DNA of 64,000 bases from CAUZWH01 sp965224275 (GTDB lineage: Bacteria > Pseudomonadota > Alphaproteobacteria > SHVV01), in assembly GCA_965224275.1 (NCBI GenBank), contig CBDCYR010000007.1, forward strand, positions 1-64,000. The letters run 5' to 3'. The notes beneath the pieces were generated by a model, which made no database searches, had not been told where the DNA came from, and worked only from the letters and a program-made list of their open reading frames with translations. Made by a program: the position numbers and the translations under genes. This document shows, piece by piece, positions 18,194 through 27,936 of this stretch; position 1 is the first letter of the stretch, and every line of letters starts with the position of its first letter.

Positions 18194-18946
18194 ATGGCGC
18201 GACAGCAGTCGCCTGACGGGATCGGCGCAACCATCGTTGCCATTCGCGAAACCTGGCACACGAAAAATCATCCGTTCTTCCAGAAGATGCTCGACGGGTC
18301 GCTGCCGTTGCGGGCGCTCGGTATCTATATGGCGCAGCACTACAAGTTTGTCAGCCGCGCCGTTCCCTCCAAGGGGTTGATCTACTGGCGCGCCGGTGCC
18401 GACGTGCGCAAGGCGATTGCCGAAAACCTTGTCGAAGAAGAGGGCCTGCGCCCACTCCCGCTCGAAGGACACGTGGCCCACGATCACTGGCAGATGATCT
18501 CAGACTTCTGCAACGCCGCCGGCCTCAGCGATGACGAGATCAAGAATACCGAGCCAACACCCGCGTGGTGGGCGCGCACGCTTCACTATCTCCAAACCAA
18601 CCGGGACGAACCCGTTGGAGTTGCTCTGGCGATGGAATCGAGCCAGGAGGGCCAGCAGGTCGCTCTCAACAGTGAGGTGACCATTCCTTCGTTCGAGAGG
18701 CATTACGGGTTTACGCGCGACAGTGCTGAAATCGCATTCTTTGTCGAGCATGCCGAAGCCGACAAAGAGCACAGCACGCGACAGTTAGCTTTGTGCGAGA
18801 AATATCTCGACACAGCAGCGCTTCACGACCGCGCCATCGTCGTATGCGAACAAGCCGTACGGCTGCGCTGGGCTTCAATAACGGATCTGTACAGGCGGCA
18901 CGTTCTCGATGAAGACGAATTGCTACCCGCCGGAGTGACGTCGTAG
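18194..18946 (+). CDS. PqqC/TenA-like (haem-oxygenase-fold) putative diiron enzyme
   Basis: 250 residues starting at ATG 18194 after a good GGGAGG site. All-helical haem-oxygenase-like fold: ETWHTKNHPFFQKML at the N-terminus, NLVEEEGLRPLPLEGHVAHDHWQM in the middle, and EHAEADKEHSTRQLALCEKY near the end. The Glu/His positions are compatible with the diiron-oxidase subset of the fold, which cleaves or oxidises small molecules with O2. It is not a clear PqqC or TenA. A paralogue lies at 57613-58341. The gene overlaps no neighbour and is probably cotranscribed with the PhyH gene. Confidence 0.75.
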   Translation: MARQQSPDGIGATIVAIRETWHTKNHPFFQKMLDGSLPLRALGIYMAQHYKFVSRAVPSKGLIYWRAGADVRKAIAENLVEEEGLRPLPLEGHVAHDHWQMISDFCNAAGLSDDEIKNTEPTPAWWARTLHYLQTNRDEPVGVALAMESSQEGQQVALNSEVTIPSFERHYGFTRDSAEIAFFVEHAEADKEHSTRQLALCEKYLDTAALHDRAIVVCEQAVRLRWASITDLYRRHVLDEDELLPAGVTS

Positions 18947-18959
18947 CGGGCCTGAAGTG

Positions 18960-19415
18960 ATGACCAAACCCAATCCCGATACCCCGTTCATCGACCAGCG
19001 CCTGGTTCTGTGGCGGGATTGTGACCCCGCTCAGATCGTCTACACCCCGCGCTTCCTGGACTTCGTCGCCGAGGCCGTCGAGGGTTGGTTCCGGCATGTG
19101 TTCGGGGTCGACTGGTACGGCTTTCGAGAATCCCGCGGAGTCGGCATACCGGCAGTGCACACCAGTCTCGATTTTATGGCTCCGGTCCACTCCGGCGACG
19201 AACTCTCGCTGGTCGTTCTGGTTGACGAGGTCGGCCGCTCATCCCTGCCGTTTCGGGTGATTGGCCGCTTGAACGATCGTGAGGCCTTTAGCGGCGCGTG
19301 GATCATCTCGATCCTCGATGCCACCGACAACCGCCCGATTTCGGTGCCAGACGACGTCCGCGACCTCGTACGCCGCTATCAACAGGCATGTAAAGGGGCC
19401 GGCCTGGCAGGCTGA
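18960..19415 (+). CDS. 4-hydroxybenzoyl-CoA-thioesterase-like (hotdog) protein
   Basis: A hotdog-fold thioesterase of ~151 residues. WRDCDPAQIVYTPRFLDFVAEA carries the active-site Asp of the 4HBT family, and HTSLDFMAPVHSGDELSL is the second conserved strand. It hydrolyses an acyl-CoA to the free acid. The start is ATG 18960, preceded by an in-frame GTG at 18957. It follows the PqqC-like gene by 13 bases, so it is probably the last gene of the 17269-19415 operon. Confidence 0.85.
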   Translation: MTKPNPDTPFIDQRLVLWRDCDPAQIVYTPRFLDFVAEAVEGWFRHVFGVDWYGFRESRGVGIPAVHTSLDFMAPVHSGDELSLVVLVDEVGRSSLPFRVIGRLNDREAFSGAWIISILDATDNRPISVPDDVRDLVRRYQQACKGAGLAG

Positions 19416-19570
19416 ATTGGCCCAATTCCTTGAGTTCGGGCGTTCGAAACTGGGAGTCCTGCGTATTCCGGCGCTGCTCGAAAAGGGGTAGAGTTTGCGT
19501 AGACCAACTTGAAAACAATTGGCCCGACACGTGTCGGAGCGCTCACGATGAACCCTTGAGGGAGGGATAC

Positions 19571-21299
19571 ATGAAGACATCACTAAAGCTGATCGGCTCC
19601 GCTTGCGTGGCGGCATTGCTGGTGACAGCCGGACCGGCGCTAAGCGCAGAGAAATCACTGACCCGTATCGCCACCATGCCAGACGGCGCCGAGGTCACGG
19701 GCCTCACCAGCAACACGTTCGGTGATCTCTTTCTCAACGCGCAGCATCCAGGCAAGAAAAATGCCCTCACCGAGGGCGCGCCGCCGGCGCTGATCGGTTA
19801 CATCGCCGGTTTTGATAGCCGCACGTTCAGCGGCAACAGCATGTCGATGCCCACCGACGAAAGCACCGTGCACACGGCGGCTGGCCGCTACGTCACTTTT
19901 GCAAAAGCCGGCGACAAACTCGGATCCGGCCGGCTGTTAGGCGGGGTCTACGATACATCGGGCAAGTTGATGTACGTATCCAACGCGCCCGATTTCAACG
20001 GTTTCGTTCCGATGAGTGCCAACAAAGCCTATCTCTATACCGGCTGGGAGGGCGCCGGCCGCGAGGGTGCCAGCGCCGTCAGCCGCCTGTTGCTAAACCG
20101 CCGTGACGGCACCTGGCAGGCCGACCTGTCGCAATCGAAAATGCTCGATCTCAGTTCGGTTGATGGCGGCAGCGTGCTGTGTTCGGGCATCGTCACGCCC
20201 TGGGGCACGCCGCTACTGGCCGAAGAATACTTCTACTACGGCACGGAAGTTTGGAATCACCCCGACAATCACGACGAAGACGAACGTGCCGGATTTCGCG
20301 GCGGCAACGACATTTCATTCATCAAGCCGAAGAACATGAACAAATACCTCGGCAAGATGTCGAACCCCTACCGCTACGGCTACATGATCGAAATAAACGA
20401 GCCAACCAGCAGCGATCCCCAACTGGTCAAACATTACGCAACCGGACGCCTAAGCCACGAAACCGCGGCCATCATGCCGGATATGAAAACCGTCTATATG
20501 ACCGATGACGATTCCGGCGCCTATATTGGCAAGGCCTACAACACCGCGTCGGGTGGTGTCCTCTTCAAATTTGTTGCCGACACCAAAGGTGACCTAAGCG
20601 CAGGTACGCTCTACGGCGCCAAACTCACTCAAGACAGTGGCGACGACCCGCACAAGGTGGGCTTCAACGTTCAATGGGTCATGCTGGGCCATTCCAACAA
20701 TAGCGAGATCGGCAAATGGATTGCCGAATATGACGCCGTCAAGGTCTCCGATTATGTCGATGGCAAGTCGAACTATGTCTCCAACGATGACGTCAACGAC
20801 TGGGCCGAAGGCAAAACCGGCAAGGACCTGAACGGCGACGGCAAAGTCGGATCCTATAAGGATGACCGTCCGGCATTTCTGGAGGCTCGCAAATCAGCCG
20901 CAGGCCCTGGGTGCCACCAACGAATGGGACAAGCTGGAAGGGATCACCTCGCACGGCAATATCGTCTATATCGGCGTGTCGGCGATTTCGTTCACCATGG
21001 ACAAAAGCTGGGGGCATCTCGATTGGTCGACCGGTAAGAAAGACCCGGCCAATGGCGGCGACATTGCGCTCAATCGCGAAGATTGCGGCGGTGTTTATGT
21101 TGCGAAGACCGGTGCCGATTTCAATATCACCCGGCTCGACCCGCACGTGATGGGTGGATCCGTTGAAGGCAAGCGCTGCGATCCCAACCTGCCCGCCAAC
21201 CCCGACAATATTCTGGCCATGGCGGACGGGAGCCTGATGATTGGTGAGGATGCCGGCAAGAAGAAGCATGCGTTAGACATGCTGTGGATGGTCCGGTAG
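19571..21299 (+). pseudogene. phoX: PhoX-family (DUF839) phosphatase with a +1 frameshift
   Basis: Starts at ATG 19571 (GGGAGG seven bases upstream) with a Sec-type signal peptide (MKTSLKLIGSACVAALLVTA...ALSA). PhoX motifs follow: GDLFLNAQHP, TPWGTPLLAEEYFY, GRLSHETAAIMPDMKTVYMTDDDSGAY. A calcium-binding-like DLNGDGKVG sits near residue 430. At about 20905 the frame shifts by one base (EARKSAA, then ALGATNEWDKLEGI in the next frame) and the conserved C-terminus NPDNILAMADG continues to 21299. The product would be a periplasmic, Ca/Fe-dependent phosphatase. A single-base error or a true lesion is equally possible. Confidence 0.85.
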
Positions 21300-21399
21300 C
21301 AGAACCCGGCCAAAATCGAGGGACTGGCGTCTGTACCGCCGTGGCGGTGCAGACGCCGCCGCCGAGATCGCGCGCGATTTTTTGTCGCCGTGAAGCGCG

Positions 21400-22504
21400 T
21401 TAGCCGGCGTCGGCAACGTCGAGCGCGTCGAGCCCAAGTTCCGCTCGTAGCCCTACGGTTGCTTCCAGCTTTCCTTCTTCGATCGGAATGCCGGTCGCGT
21501 CGGCAGCGCGCGGATAGGCGTTGAATGACGCGATGACGGCGGCGGCATCGACCAACGCCGCTTCGCCCAGAGCCTCAGCGATGGCTTTGCGCGCGGCTGT
21601 GGCTTGGCTCCAATCCCGATTGCAGATTCCTTCAGCGAAAGCATTCAAATGAGGTCACCTTGCGGCAGGCCCATGTTTTCTACGAAGCCTTCCGTGACGG
21701 CCCGTAGATCGTAGTCGTTTCCGGTTGTTTCGCCGCTCACACGGAGCCGCATCGCATGGCTGGTCGTTCAGTAGTAGCACCCCAGCAGGGCCGAGCAGCG
21801 GGCTGCGAGAAACTCAATCTGCGCCCGCGATATGTCGCGGTCGACCGCGTCGAGTTCGTTGACGCGAGGATCCGCCAAGTACAGGTGATCCATCAATGCC
21901 CAAAACCGCATGGCTTCATCCGGTACCAGTGTGAGCGTGCGCTTGATATTGAAATGTTTCTCGTCGGCATAGAGATCGGTGAGTTCCGGTCCGGCATTTT
22001 CGGGAGCCGTGGTCGAAATCCAACCCGGCCCCGGCGTTGCCGCTTGATAATGTTGGCGTAGCGGCATACCGGATTGCACGGTGGGCAAGCCAACGACGTC
22101 CATGCCGATGCCGGCGGCGAAAGCATCGATCGTCGTGGTGATAATCGACACACTGATAATTTCGACCAACTCGTCTTCGAGGACACCACCCGCGATCGAT
22201 TCGTCGACCCAACGCCGTGTCAAACGTCCGGAATCGGTGGTTACGCGGTGGATCACATCGATCCATGTCTTGGGCAACTTGCCAAGATCATCGTGCTCGC
22301 CGGCGACGGCGTAGGGCGACAACGCCGCTTTGCGTTCGTGACACAAGCTACAGTCCCAGGCGTGGCGTGTTTCGGTAGCCACCGCCGCGCGTTGCGCGCC
22401 GCTTAGCCACGCTCCGGGTTCGGCAAGTTGTGACCGGCTCGTGCTAAGGCCGCCTGTAGGTCGGCACGGATGGTAATCGGCGCGGCTTCGAACGGATTAC
22501 TCAT
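21400..22504 (-). pseudogene. AhpD-like selenoprotein paralogue A with two frameshifts
   Basis: Third member of the long AhpD/CMD-like selenoprotein family (see 46885-47982 and 52032-53120). From ATG 22504 the frame reads MSNPFEAAPITIRADLQAA. One base is missing near 22432, after which LAEPGAWLSGAQRAA, the DCSLCHERKAALSPY CxxC block and the body follow. An in-frame TGA (21770-21768) stands in E-x11-C-Y-Y-[TGA]-T-T-S-H, the position of the second Cys of the AhpD motif. Two extra bases near 21650 then shift the frame before the last domain (NAFAEGICNRD...AALVDAAAVIASFN). Either a decaying selenoprotein or an intact one with two sequence errors. Confidence 0.8.
21735..21767 (-). promoter_or_regulatory. 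SECIS-like hairpin of selenoprotein paralogue A
   Basis: Immediately after the in-frame TGA. Stem GCTC/GAGC encloses loop CGTGT, whose first base is 25 nt after the UGA (24-nt spacer). G is the second loop base, as in the bacterial SECIS consensus. Same position and near-identical sequence as the other two paralogues. Confidence 0.75.
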
Positions 22505-22540
22505 TGCTCATCAATCCCTGGCTGGCCGAGCTCGCCGACA

Positions 22541-23569
22541 CTATTGCAACTCCTCGCGCAGCGTATCCAAGCGCTCGTGCACGGATCGATCGGTGACCAT
22601 GAACAGATCGGCGCTGCCGCCGGTCGCCTGGTGACTCACCCAGGTCCAATGCGGGATGGTGAAGACATCGTGCTTCGACCACGCGATTTCCTGATCGCCG
22701 ACGGTCGAGCTTCCCGCGCCGTCGACCACCAGGCAGACGGCGTTGTTGGTCGCCCGCTTGGGTCGCGTCGCGCCATCGATGCGCATGGCATAGCAATCCA
22801 GCGTCGGCATCACTGATCCACCGGTCAGGGGATTGACGTAGCGCACCCAACGGGCGCCGTCCGGCCCCGCGGATACGGCGTCGAGCAGCGCGCGGGTCTG
22901 CGCCCCAGGATAGCGATATTTCGGCGAGATCGGACTTTTGTGCTCCACGTGCGGCGCGACCATGCCAGCAGCCTGCCACAGGCGTTCGTCGCCCTCATCG
23001 ACCTGCCAGAAAGAATTGTCGCCGGGCTCGCCGGGCTCGAAGAAATTCACGTCGAGCGTGTTGATCAGCGGTATGTTGGCGGCATCGAACCAGCTGATCG
23101 GGCCATCGCTTTCGTTGATGTGACCGTGCCAGCACATTGGCGGCGTCAGGATCAAGTCGCCCGCATGCATCTCGCAGCGCCGGCCGTTGACGATGGTTGC
23201 AGCGCCTTCAGCATTGGTCGCGAAGCGGATGGCAGCCGCAACGTGGCGGTGAGGCACGGCCCTATCGCCGGGCTTCAAAACCGAAAATGCTGCGATCAGA
23301 TTGCTGGTCGTTACCGTCTGGCCACCGAAAGCGGCGTTGCACATGATCAACGCGCGACGCTCGACATCTTCGATCGCAACTTCCGCGAGCGCGCGTTTGG
23401 CGAACGGCTCGATCTCAGACCATCGCCAGTGAAACGCTATGTCCGGCGCATTCGGGTGGACCGGTGTGATGCGTTTGTAACGATCCCAAAGCGGGTGGAT
23501 ATGGGCGGCTTCAAGCGCCGCCACCAGCCCGGCATCGGGACGCTCGCCTAGGGGTGTGGCCCCAGCCAT
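22541..23569 (-). CDS. gentisate 1,2-dioxygenase-like bicupin protein
   Basis: 342 residues with two cupin domains. The first has PHRHVAAAIRF, with GDLILTPPMCWHGHINES supplying the third His. The second has KHDVFTIPHWTWVSHQA. The order and length match gentisate/1-hydroxy-2-naphthoate dioxygenases, which use Fe(II) to cleave the ring between the carboxyl-bearing and neighbouring hydroxyl-bearing carbons. The familiar partners (maleylpyruvate isomerase, fumarylpyruvate hydrolase) are not next to it, so substrate assignment stays general. Confidence 0.85.
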   Translation of the reverse strand: MAGATPLGERPDAGLVAALEAAHIHPLWDRYKRITPVHPNAPDIAFHWRWSEIEPFAKRALAEVAIEDVERRALIMCNAAFGGQTVTTSNLIAAFSVLKPGDRAVPHRHVAAAIRFATNAEGAATIVNGRRCEMHAGDLILTPPMCWHGHINESDGPISWFDAANIPLINTLDVNFFEPGEPGDNSFWQVDEGDERLWQAAGMVAPHVEHKSPISPKYRYPGAQTRALLDAVSAGPDGARWVRYVNPLTGGSVMPTLDCYAMRIDGATRPKRATNNAVCLVVDGAGSSTVGDQEIAWSKHDVFTIPHWTWVSHQATGGSADLFMVTDRSVHERLDTLREELQ

Positions 23570-23638
23570 GTGTCCTCCTCACGCAAAATCGATAGCGCCG
23601 ATTATAGAGCCGGTGTCATGGATGCGCGACGGCGCGCG

Positions 23639-24412
23639 CTACTTCTCGATGATTTGACTGAGGAACAGCTTGGTGCGGTCGGACTGCGGGTTGTTGAAGA
23701 ACTCATCGGGGGTGTTCTGCTCGACGATCTGGCCCTGATCCATGAATATCACGCGGTCGGCAACCTGCGAGGCAAAGCCCATTTCGTGGGTCACCACGAT
23801 CATCGTCATGCCGGATACAGCGAGGTCGACCATCACGTCGAGCACTTCGTTGATCATTTCCGGATCAAGCGCCGAGGTGGGCTCATCGAACAGCATGATG
23901 TTGGGTTCCATGCACAGGCTGCGGGCAATGGCGACCCGCTGTTGCTGGCCGCCCGAGAGTTGGCCCGGATACTTGTCAGCTTGTTCGGGAATCTTGACCC
24001 GTTCGAGATATTGATGCGCCAGCGCTTCGGCCTGCGCGCGCGGCGTTTTGCGCACCCAGATCGGCGCCACGCAGAGGTTTTCCAACACCGTCAGATGCGG
24101 AAACAGGTTGAATTGCTGAAACACCATGCCCACTTCGCGGCGAACCGTATCGATGTTCTTAAGATCGTGAGTGAGCTCGGTGCCATCGACGATGATTTTC
24201 CCTTCCTGGTGGTCTTCCAGCCGATTGACACAGCGGATCAGGGTTGATTTTCCCGATCCCGACGGGCCACAGATAACGATCTTCTCACGACGCTCGACGA
24301 CCAAGTTGATATCGCGCAACACGTGGAACGCGCCGAACCATTTGTTTAGCGATGAGATCTCGATGACAGGTTCGGAGGGACCTTGCGAAGCTGTGGCGGC
24401 CGCGTCGCTCAT
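23639..24412 (-). CDS. aapP: general L-amino-acid ABC transporter, ATPase
   Basis: 257 residues from ATG 24412 (MSDAAATASQG), four bases after the aapM stop; a longer start at 24439 would overlap aapM. Walker A GPSGSGKSTLIRC, signature LSGGQQQRVAIARS, Walker B IMLFDEPTSALDPE. It is the energising subunit of the polar-amino-acid (AapJQMP/BztABCD) importer and the last gene of the operon. Confidence 0.93.
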   Translation of the reverse strand: MSDAAATASQGPSEPVIEISSLNKWFGAFHVLRDINLVVERREKIVICGPSGSGKSTLIRCVNRLEDHQEGKIIVDGTELTHDLKNIDTVRREVGMVFQQFNLFPHLTVLENLCVAPIWVRKTPRAQAEALAHQYLERVKIPEQADKYPGQLSGGQQQRVAIARSLCMEPNIMLFDEPTSALDPEMINEVLDVMVDLAVSGMTMIVVTHEMGFASQVADRVIFMDQGQIVEQNTPDEFFNNPQSDRTKLFLSQIIEK

Positions 24413-24416
24413 GGGG

Positions 24417-25529
24417 TCAACGCCTTTCTTCGGTATCAAGGCGCTTCTCGAGGTGGATCGAGTAGCGCGACATGGAGAAGCACGTGACGAAAAAGAACAG
24501 AGCTATGAAGACATAGGCTTCGGTAGCCAAGCCCAGCCAATCCGGGTTCGACACCATCGCATTGCCGATGCCTAGGATATCGAACAGGCCGATGATGATG
24601 ACCAGGGTGGTGTCCTTGAACAGGCCAATGAAGGTGTTAACGATACCCGGGATCGAGATTTTCAAGGCCTGAGGCAGGATGATCAGACCCATTGACTGCC
24701 AGTAGCGCAAGCCGAGCGCTTGCGCCGCCTCGTATTGGCCGCGTGGGATCGCCTGCAGACCGCCGCGGATCACCTCCGCCATATAGGCCGACGAAAACGC
24801 CGTCACCATGATGATCACGCGCACCAACGCATCAAACGTAACATCGGGCGGCAGGAAGATCGGCAGGATAATGTTGGAAACAAACAGCAGGGTAATGAGC
24901 GGCACACCCCGTACGAGTTCAATGAAGCCGATCGACAGCATGCGGATGATCGGTAGCCGTGATCGTCGGCCCAGTGCCAGCATAATGCCGATCGGCAACG
25001 ACAAAACGATGCCGGCAAGGCCCACCGCGACATTGAGCATGAATCCGCCAAACTTGTGGGTGGACACGCCCTCGAGGCCGAACCCGCCGATCAAGAGGAA
25101 GGTCGCGATCACCGGATAGGCGAGCGAGAACCAACGTAGATAGCGCGCGAACGGGACGCCCTCGAATAAGAGCGGGGCCAATGCCGGGACCAGCAGCACC
25201 AGGGCGATGTCGACCCGCCAGGTTTGATCCTCCGGGTAGAACCCGTAGAGGAATTGGTTAATCCGCTGATCGAGCCAAGCCCAACAGGCGCCGGCACCCT
25301 CACACGCAAATCGGTCGTCACCTGCGAGGTCTGAATCAATGAAAGCCCAATTGATCACCGTTGGAATGATCAACCACAGCAGGTAGAGCGCGATCAGCGA
25401 GAACGCCGTGTTGACCCAGCTCGAGAACAGGTTTTGCCGCAACCATCCGACAATGCCGACGGTCGTGACCGGCGCCGCCCGCTCGGGCAGCAGGTCGGCT
25501 TGACTGCGATGGAAGGGTTGCACGGTCAT
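24417..25529 (-). CDS. aapM: general L-amino-acid ABC transporter, permease AapM
   Basis: 370 residues. The long N-terminal extension of this subfamily (a helix, then a ~60-residue periplasmic loop with paired Cys in DDRFACEGAGACWAW) precedes a HisM-type permease domain. The EAA motif is QYEAAQALGLRYWQSMGLIILPQALKI. It forms the transmembrane heterodimer with AapQ. Its start overlaps the aapQ stop by four bases. Confidence 0.92.
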   Translation of the reverse strand: MTVQPFHRSQADLLPERAAPVTTVGIVGWLRQNLFSSWVNTAFSLIALYLLWLIIPTVINWAFIDSDLAGDDRFACEGAGACWAWLDQRINQFLYGFYPEDQTWRVDIALVLLVPALAPLLFEGVPFARYLRWFSLAYPVIATFLLIGGFGLEGVSTHKFGGFMLNVAVGLAGIVLSLPIGIMLALGRRSRLPIIRMLSIGFIELVRGVPLITLLFVSNIILPIFLPPDVTFDALVRVIIMVTAFSSAYMAEVIRGGLQAIPRGQYEAAQALGLRYWQSMGLIILPQALKISIPGIVNTFIGLFKDTTLVIIIGLFDILGIGNAMVSNPDWLGLATEAYVFIALFFFVTCFSMSRYSIHLEKRLDTEERR

Positions 25530-26713
25530 CGTTCAACCAGGGCGATGTGTTTGTTGTACCAATTCATGAAGGACGAAGTCAGCAGGCTCAGGCTCAGATA
25601 GATCGCCATCCAAATGCCCACGACCTCGAGCGCCTGACCCGACTGGTTGAGGATGGTGCCGCCGATCGACACCAAATCTTGATAGCCAATCGCGATCGCC
25701 AGAGACGAATTCTTGGTGAGGTTGAGGTACTGGCTGGTCAGCGGTGGAATAATCACCCGTAGTGCCTGGGGGATAACAACCAGCCGCATCGTTTGGCGCG
25801 GGCGTAGGCCAAGCGCGCTCGCGGCTTCCGTCTGCCCTTTGCTGACCGATAAAATCCCCGCTCTAACGATCTCTGAAATAAACGCCCCGGTATAGCTTGA
25901 AAGGGCGAACCACAGGGCGACCAGTTCCGGCGTAATGTTGAAGCCGCCTTCGAAGTTGAACCGCTTGGGCGTCGGCACATCCCAACCAATCGGCGACCCT
26001 GCGATCCAATAGACGACGATCGGAAGTCCAATAATCAGCGCAAGGCCAATCAAGCCGACAGGAAAGGTCTCGCCCGTAAGGTTTTGGCGCTTTTTTGCCC
26101 ACCTCGAAATAAGAACAGTCGCGATAACACCGACAACGAACGCAGCGAAGACCCATTCGAATCCTGATTCGAGCAACGGGGCGGGCAATCTGATACCGCG
26201 ATTGTTGAGGAACATCACATCGCCAATCCCCAAACTGTCGCGCACCTTGGGCAGCCCGGTCAGCACGCTCCACCAGAAGATGATCTGCAACAACACCGGA
26301 ACGTTGCGCGTGATCTCGACATAGGCGCCGACCAACCTGCTGAGCAGCCAATTGGGCGACAGGCGGATGATGCCGGCGAAGAAGCCGATGAACGTCGCGG
26401 CGACAACCCCCATCGCCGCGACGAGAATAGTGTTGAGAATTCCGACGACCAGAGCGCGTCCGAACGTCGAGGTCGAGCTGTACTCGATCAGCCGTTGATT
26501 GATGTCGAAGAAGGCCTGATCTGTGAGAAAGCCAAATCCTGAAGCGAGGCCGGCGCGCTGCAGATTGGTGATCGTGTTGGAAACGATGAACGCGATAAAC
26601 AGCGCCAAGCCGAGCACGACCAAAATCTGAAACAACAATCCGCGTGAACGTTCGTCGGTCCAGAGCCGCCCGATCCCGAGACCGGCGGTTTCCGCCGCGT
26701 CGATTTGAGCCAT
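25526..26713 (-). CDS. aapQ: general L-amino-acid ABC transporter, permease AapQ
   Basis: 395 residues. N-terminal helix (ILVVLGLALFIAFIV), extended loop, and a permease domain with the EAA motif QTEAASALGLRPRQTMRLVVIPQALRV. Partner of AapM. A stem-loop separates it from aapJ upstream; a 4-base ATGA-type overlap links it to aapM. Confidence 0.92.
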   Translation of the reverse strand: MAQIDAAETAGLGIGRLWTDERSRGLLFQILVVLGLALFIAFIVSNTITNLQRAGLASGFGFLTDQAFFDINQRLIEYSSTSTFGRALVVGILNTILVAAMGVVAATFIGFFAGIIRLSPNWLLSRLVGAYVEITRNVPVLLQIIFWWSVLTGLPKVRDSLGIGDVMFLNNRGIRLPAPLLESGFEWVFAAFVVGVIATVLISRWAKKRQNLTGETFPVGLIGLALIIGLPIVVYWIAGSPIGWDVPTPKRFNFEGGFNITPELVALWFALSSYTGAFISEIVRAGILSVSKGQTEAASALGLRPRQTMRLVVIPQALRVIIPPLTSQYLNLTKNSSLAIAIGYQDLVSIGGTILNQSGQALEVVGIWMAIYLSLSLLTSSFMNWYNKHIALVER

Positions 26714-26754
26714 GTCGTTGGCTAGCGCTGTCGCGCTCGCTTGGTCACGAAAGC

Positions 26755-26792
26755 AAGGAGCCCGCCGCGGGTGTAACCGGGACGGGCTCCTT
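26755..26792 (-). promoter_or_regulatory. intercistronic stem-loop between aapJ and aapQ
   Basis: A perfect 10-bp stem (AAGGAGCCCG / CGGGCTCCTT) with an 18-base loop, right after the aapJ stop. Without a T-run it is more likely an mRNA-stabilising or partial-termination structure giving more AapJ than permease, as is common in binding-protein operons. Confidence 0.6.
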
Positions 26793-26799
26793 TAACTCG

Positions 26800-27819
26800 T
26801 TAGCGCATCGGTGGCGCGTAGAGAATGCCACCGTCTTTGTAGAGCGCATTAAGACCACGCTCGAGACCCAGTGGCGTGTTGGTGCCGAGGTAGCGTTCGA
26901 AGATCTCGGCGTAGTTACCTTCCGCCTTGATTACGTCAACCGCCCAGGTTTTGCGTAGCCCCAGCATCGCGCCGAGTGAGCCTTCGGTCCCCAGCATACG
27001 ATTGATCTCGGGGTTGTTGGTTCCCTTCGCCTGCGCATCAACATTCGCTGCTGTTACGCCGTATTCCTCGGCGTTGACCAAGACGTTGAGCGTCCAACGC
27101 GCAACGTCGGCCCACTGATCGTCGCCCTGGCGGACGAGCGGACCCAGCGGTTCCTTCGAGATTATCTCTGGGAACACGATATGCATGTCGGCATCGGCAA
27201 ACGTCGATTTGGTCGCGGCAAGACCGGACGCATCCGTCGTGTAAACGTCGCACCGTTCCGCTTCGTAGGCCACTCGGGCTTCGGAATTGGTCTCGATCGG
27301 TACGGGTTCGTATTTGATTTTGTTGACCCGGAAGAAGTCAGCAAGATTCAGTTCGGTGGTCGTACCGGTCTGAATGCAGATAGACGCGCCATCGAGTTCC
27401 TTGGCGGATTTAGCGCCTAGCGATTTTCGTCCGATAAAGCCCTGCCCGTCATAATAGCTAACGCCGAGGAAGGTGAAGCCGAGGTCGACGTCACGCGAAA
27501 ATGTCCACGTCGTATTGCGTGACAGGACGTCGATCTCACCCGACGAGAGCGCGGGGAAGCGGTTCTTACCGGTCAGATTAACGAACTTAATCTTATCCGG
27601 ATTGCCGAAAACCGCGGCGGACAATGCGCGACAATAAGCGACGTCGAAGCCAGTCCACTTGCCTTTGTCGTCCGTGTAAGCGAATCCGGGGACACCGGTG
27701 TTGATCCCACACTTGAGCTCGCCGGCTGCCTTGATGTCATCCAACGTACCAGCCTGGCTGGTGCCCCAAGCGGCAATTGCAAATACTGCTGATAGCACGA
27801 GATAAGGTAGCTTGCGCAT
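26800..27819 (-). CDS. aapJ: general L-amino-acid ABC transporter, periplasmic binding protein
   Basis: 339 residues with a signal peptide (MRKLPYLVLSAVFAIAAWGTSQAG) and the SBP_bac_3 fold: LKCGINTGVPGFAYTDDKGKWTGFDVAYCRALSAAVFG, then DVLSRNTTWTFSRD and CIQTGTTTELN. It delivers polar amino acids to AapQM. First gene of aapJQMP; GGGAGG precedes the ATG. IS5 lies ~115 bases upstream and may affect its promoter. Confidence 0.94.
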   Translation of the reverse strand: MRKLPYLVLSAVFAIAAWGTSQAGTLDDIKAAGELKCGINTGVPGFAYTDDKGKWTGFDVAYCRALSAAVFGNPDKIKFVNLTGKNRFPALSSGEIDVLSRNTTWTFSRDVDLGFTFLGVSYYDGQGFIGRKSLGAKSAKELDGASICIQTGTTTELNLADFFRVNKIKYEPVPIETNSEARVAYEAERCDVYTTDASGLAATKSTFADADMHIVFPEIISKEPLGPLVRQGDDQWADVARWTLNVLVNAEEYGVTAANVDAQAKGTNNPEINRMLGTEGSLGAMLGLRKTWAVDVIKAEGNYAEIFERYLGTNTPLGLERGLNALYKDGGILYAPPMR

Positions 27820-27936
27820 TACCTGTCCTCCCTACGTTTATGAATACTGCGGTTTCCCATGAGTCCACCGCACGGCCATCTAATGGTTACACTTAGATTG
27901 GCGCCTTCGTGGCAACTTGTCGATACTTAAATATAA

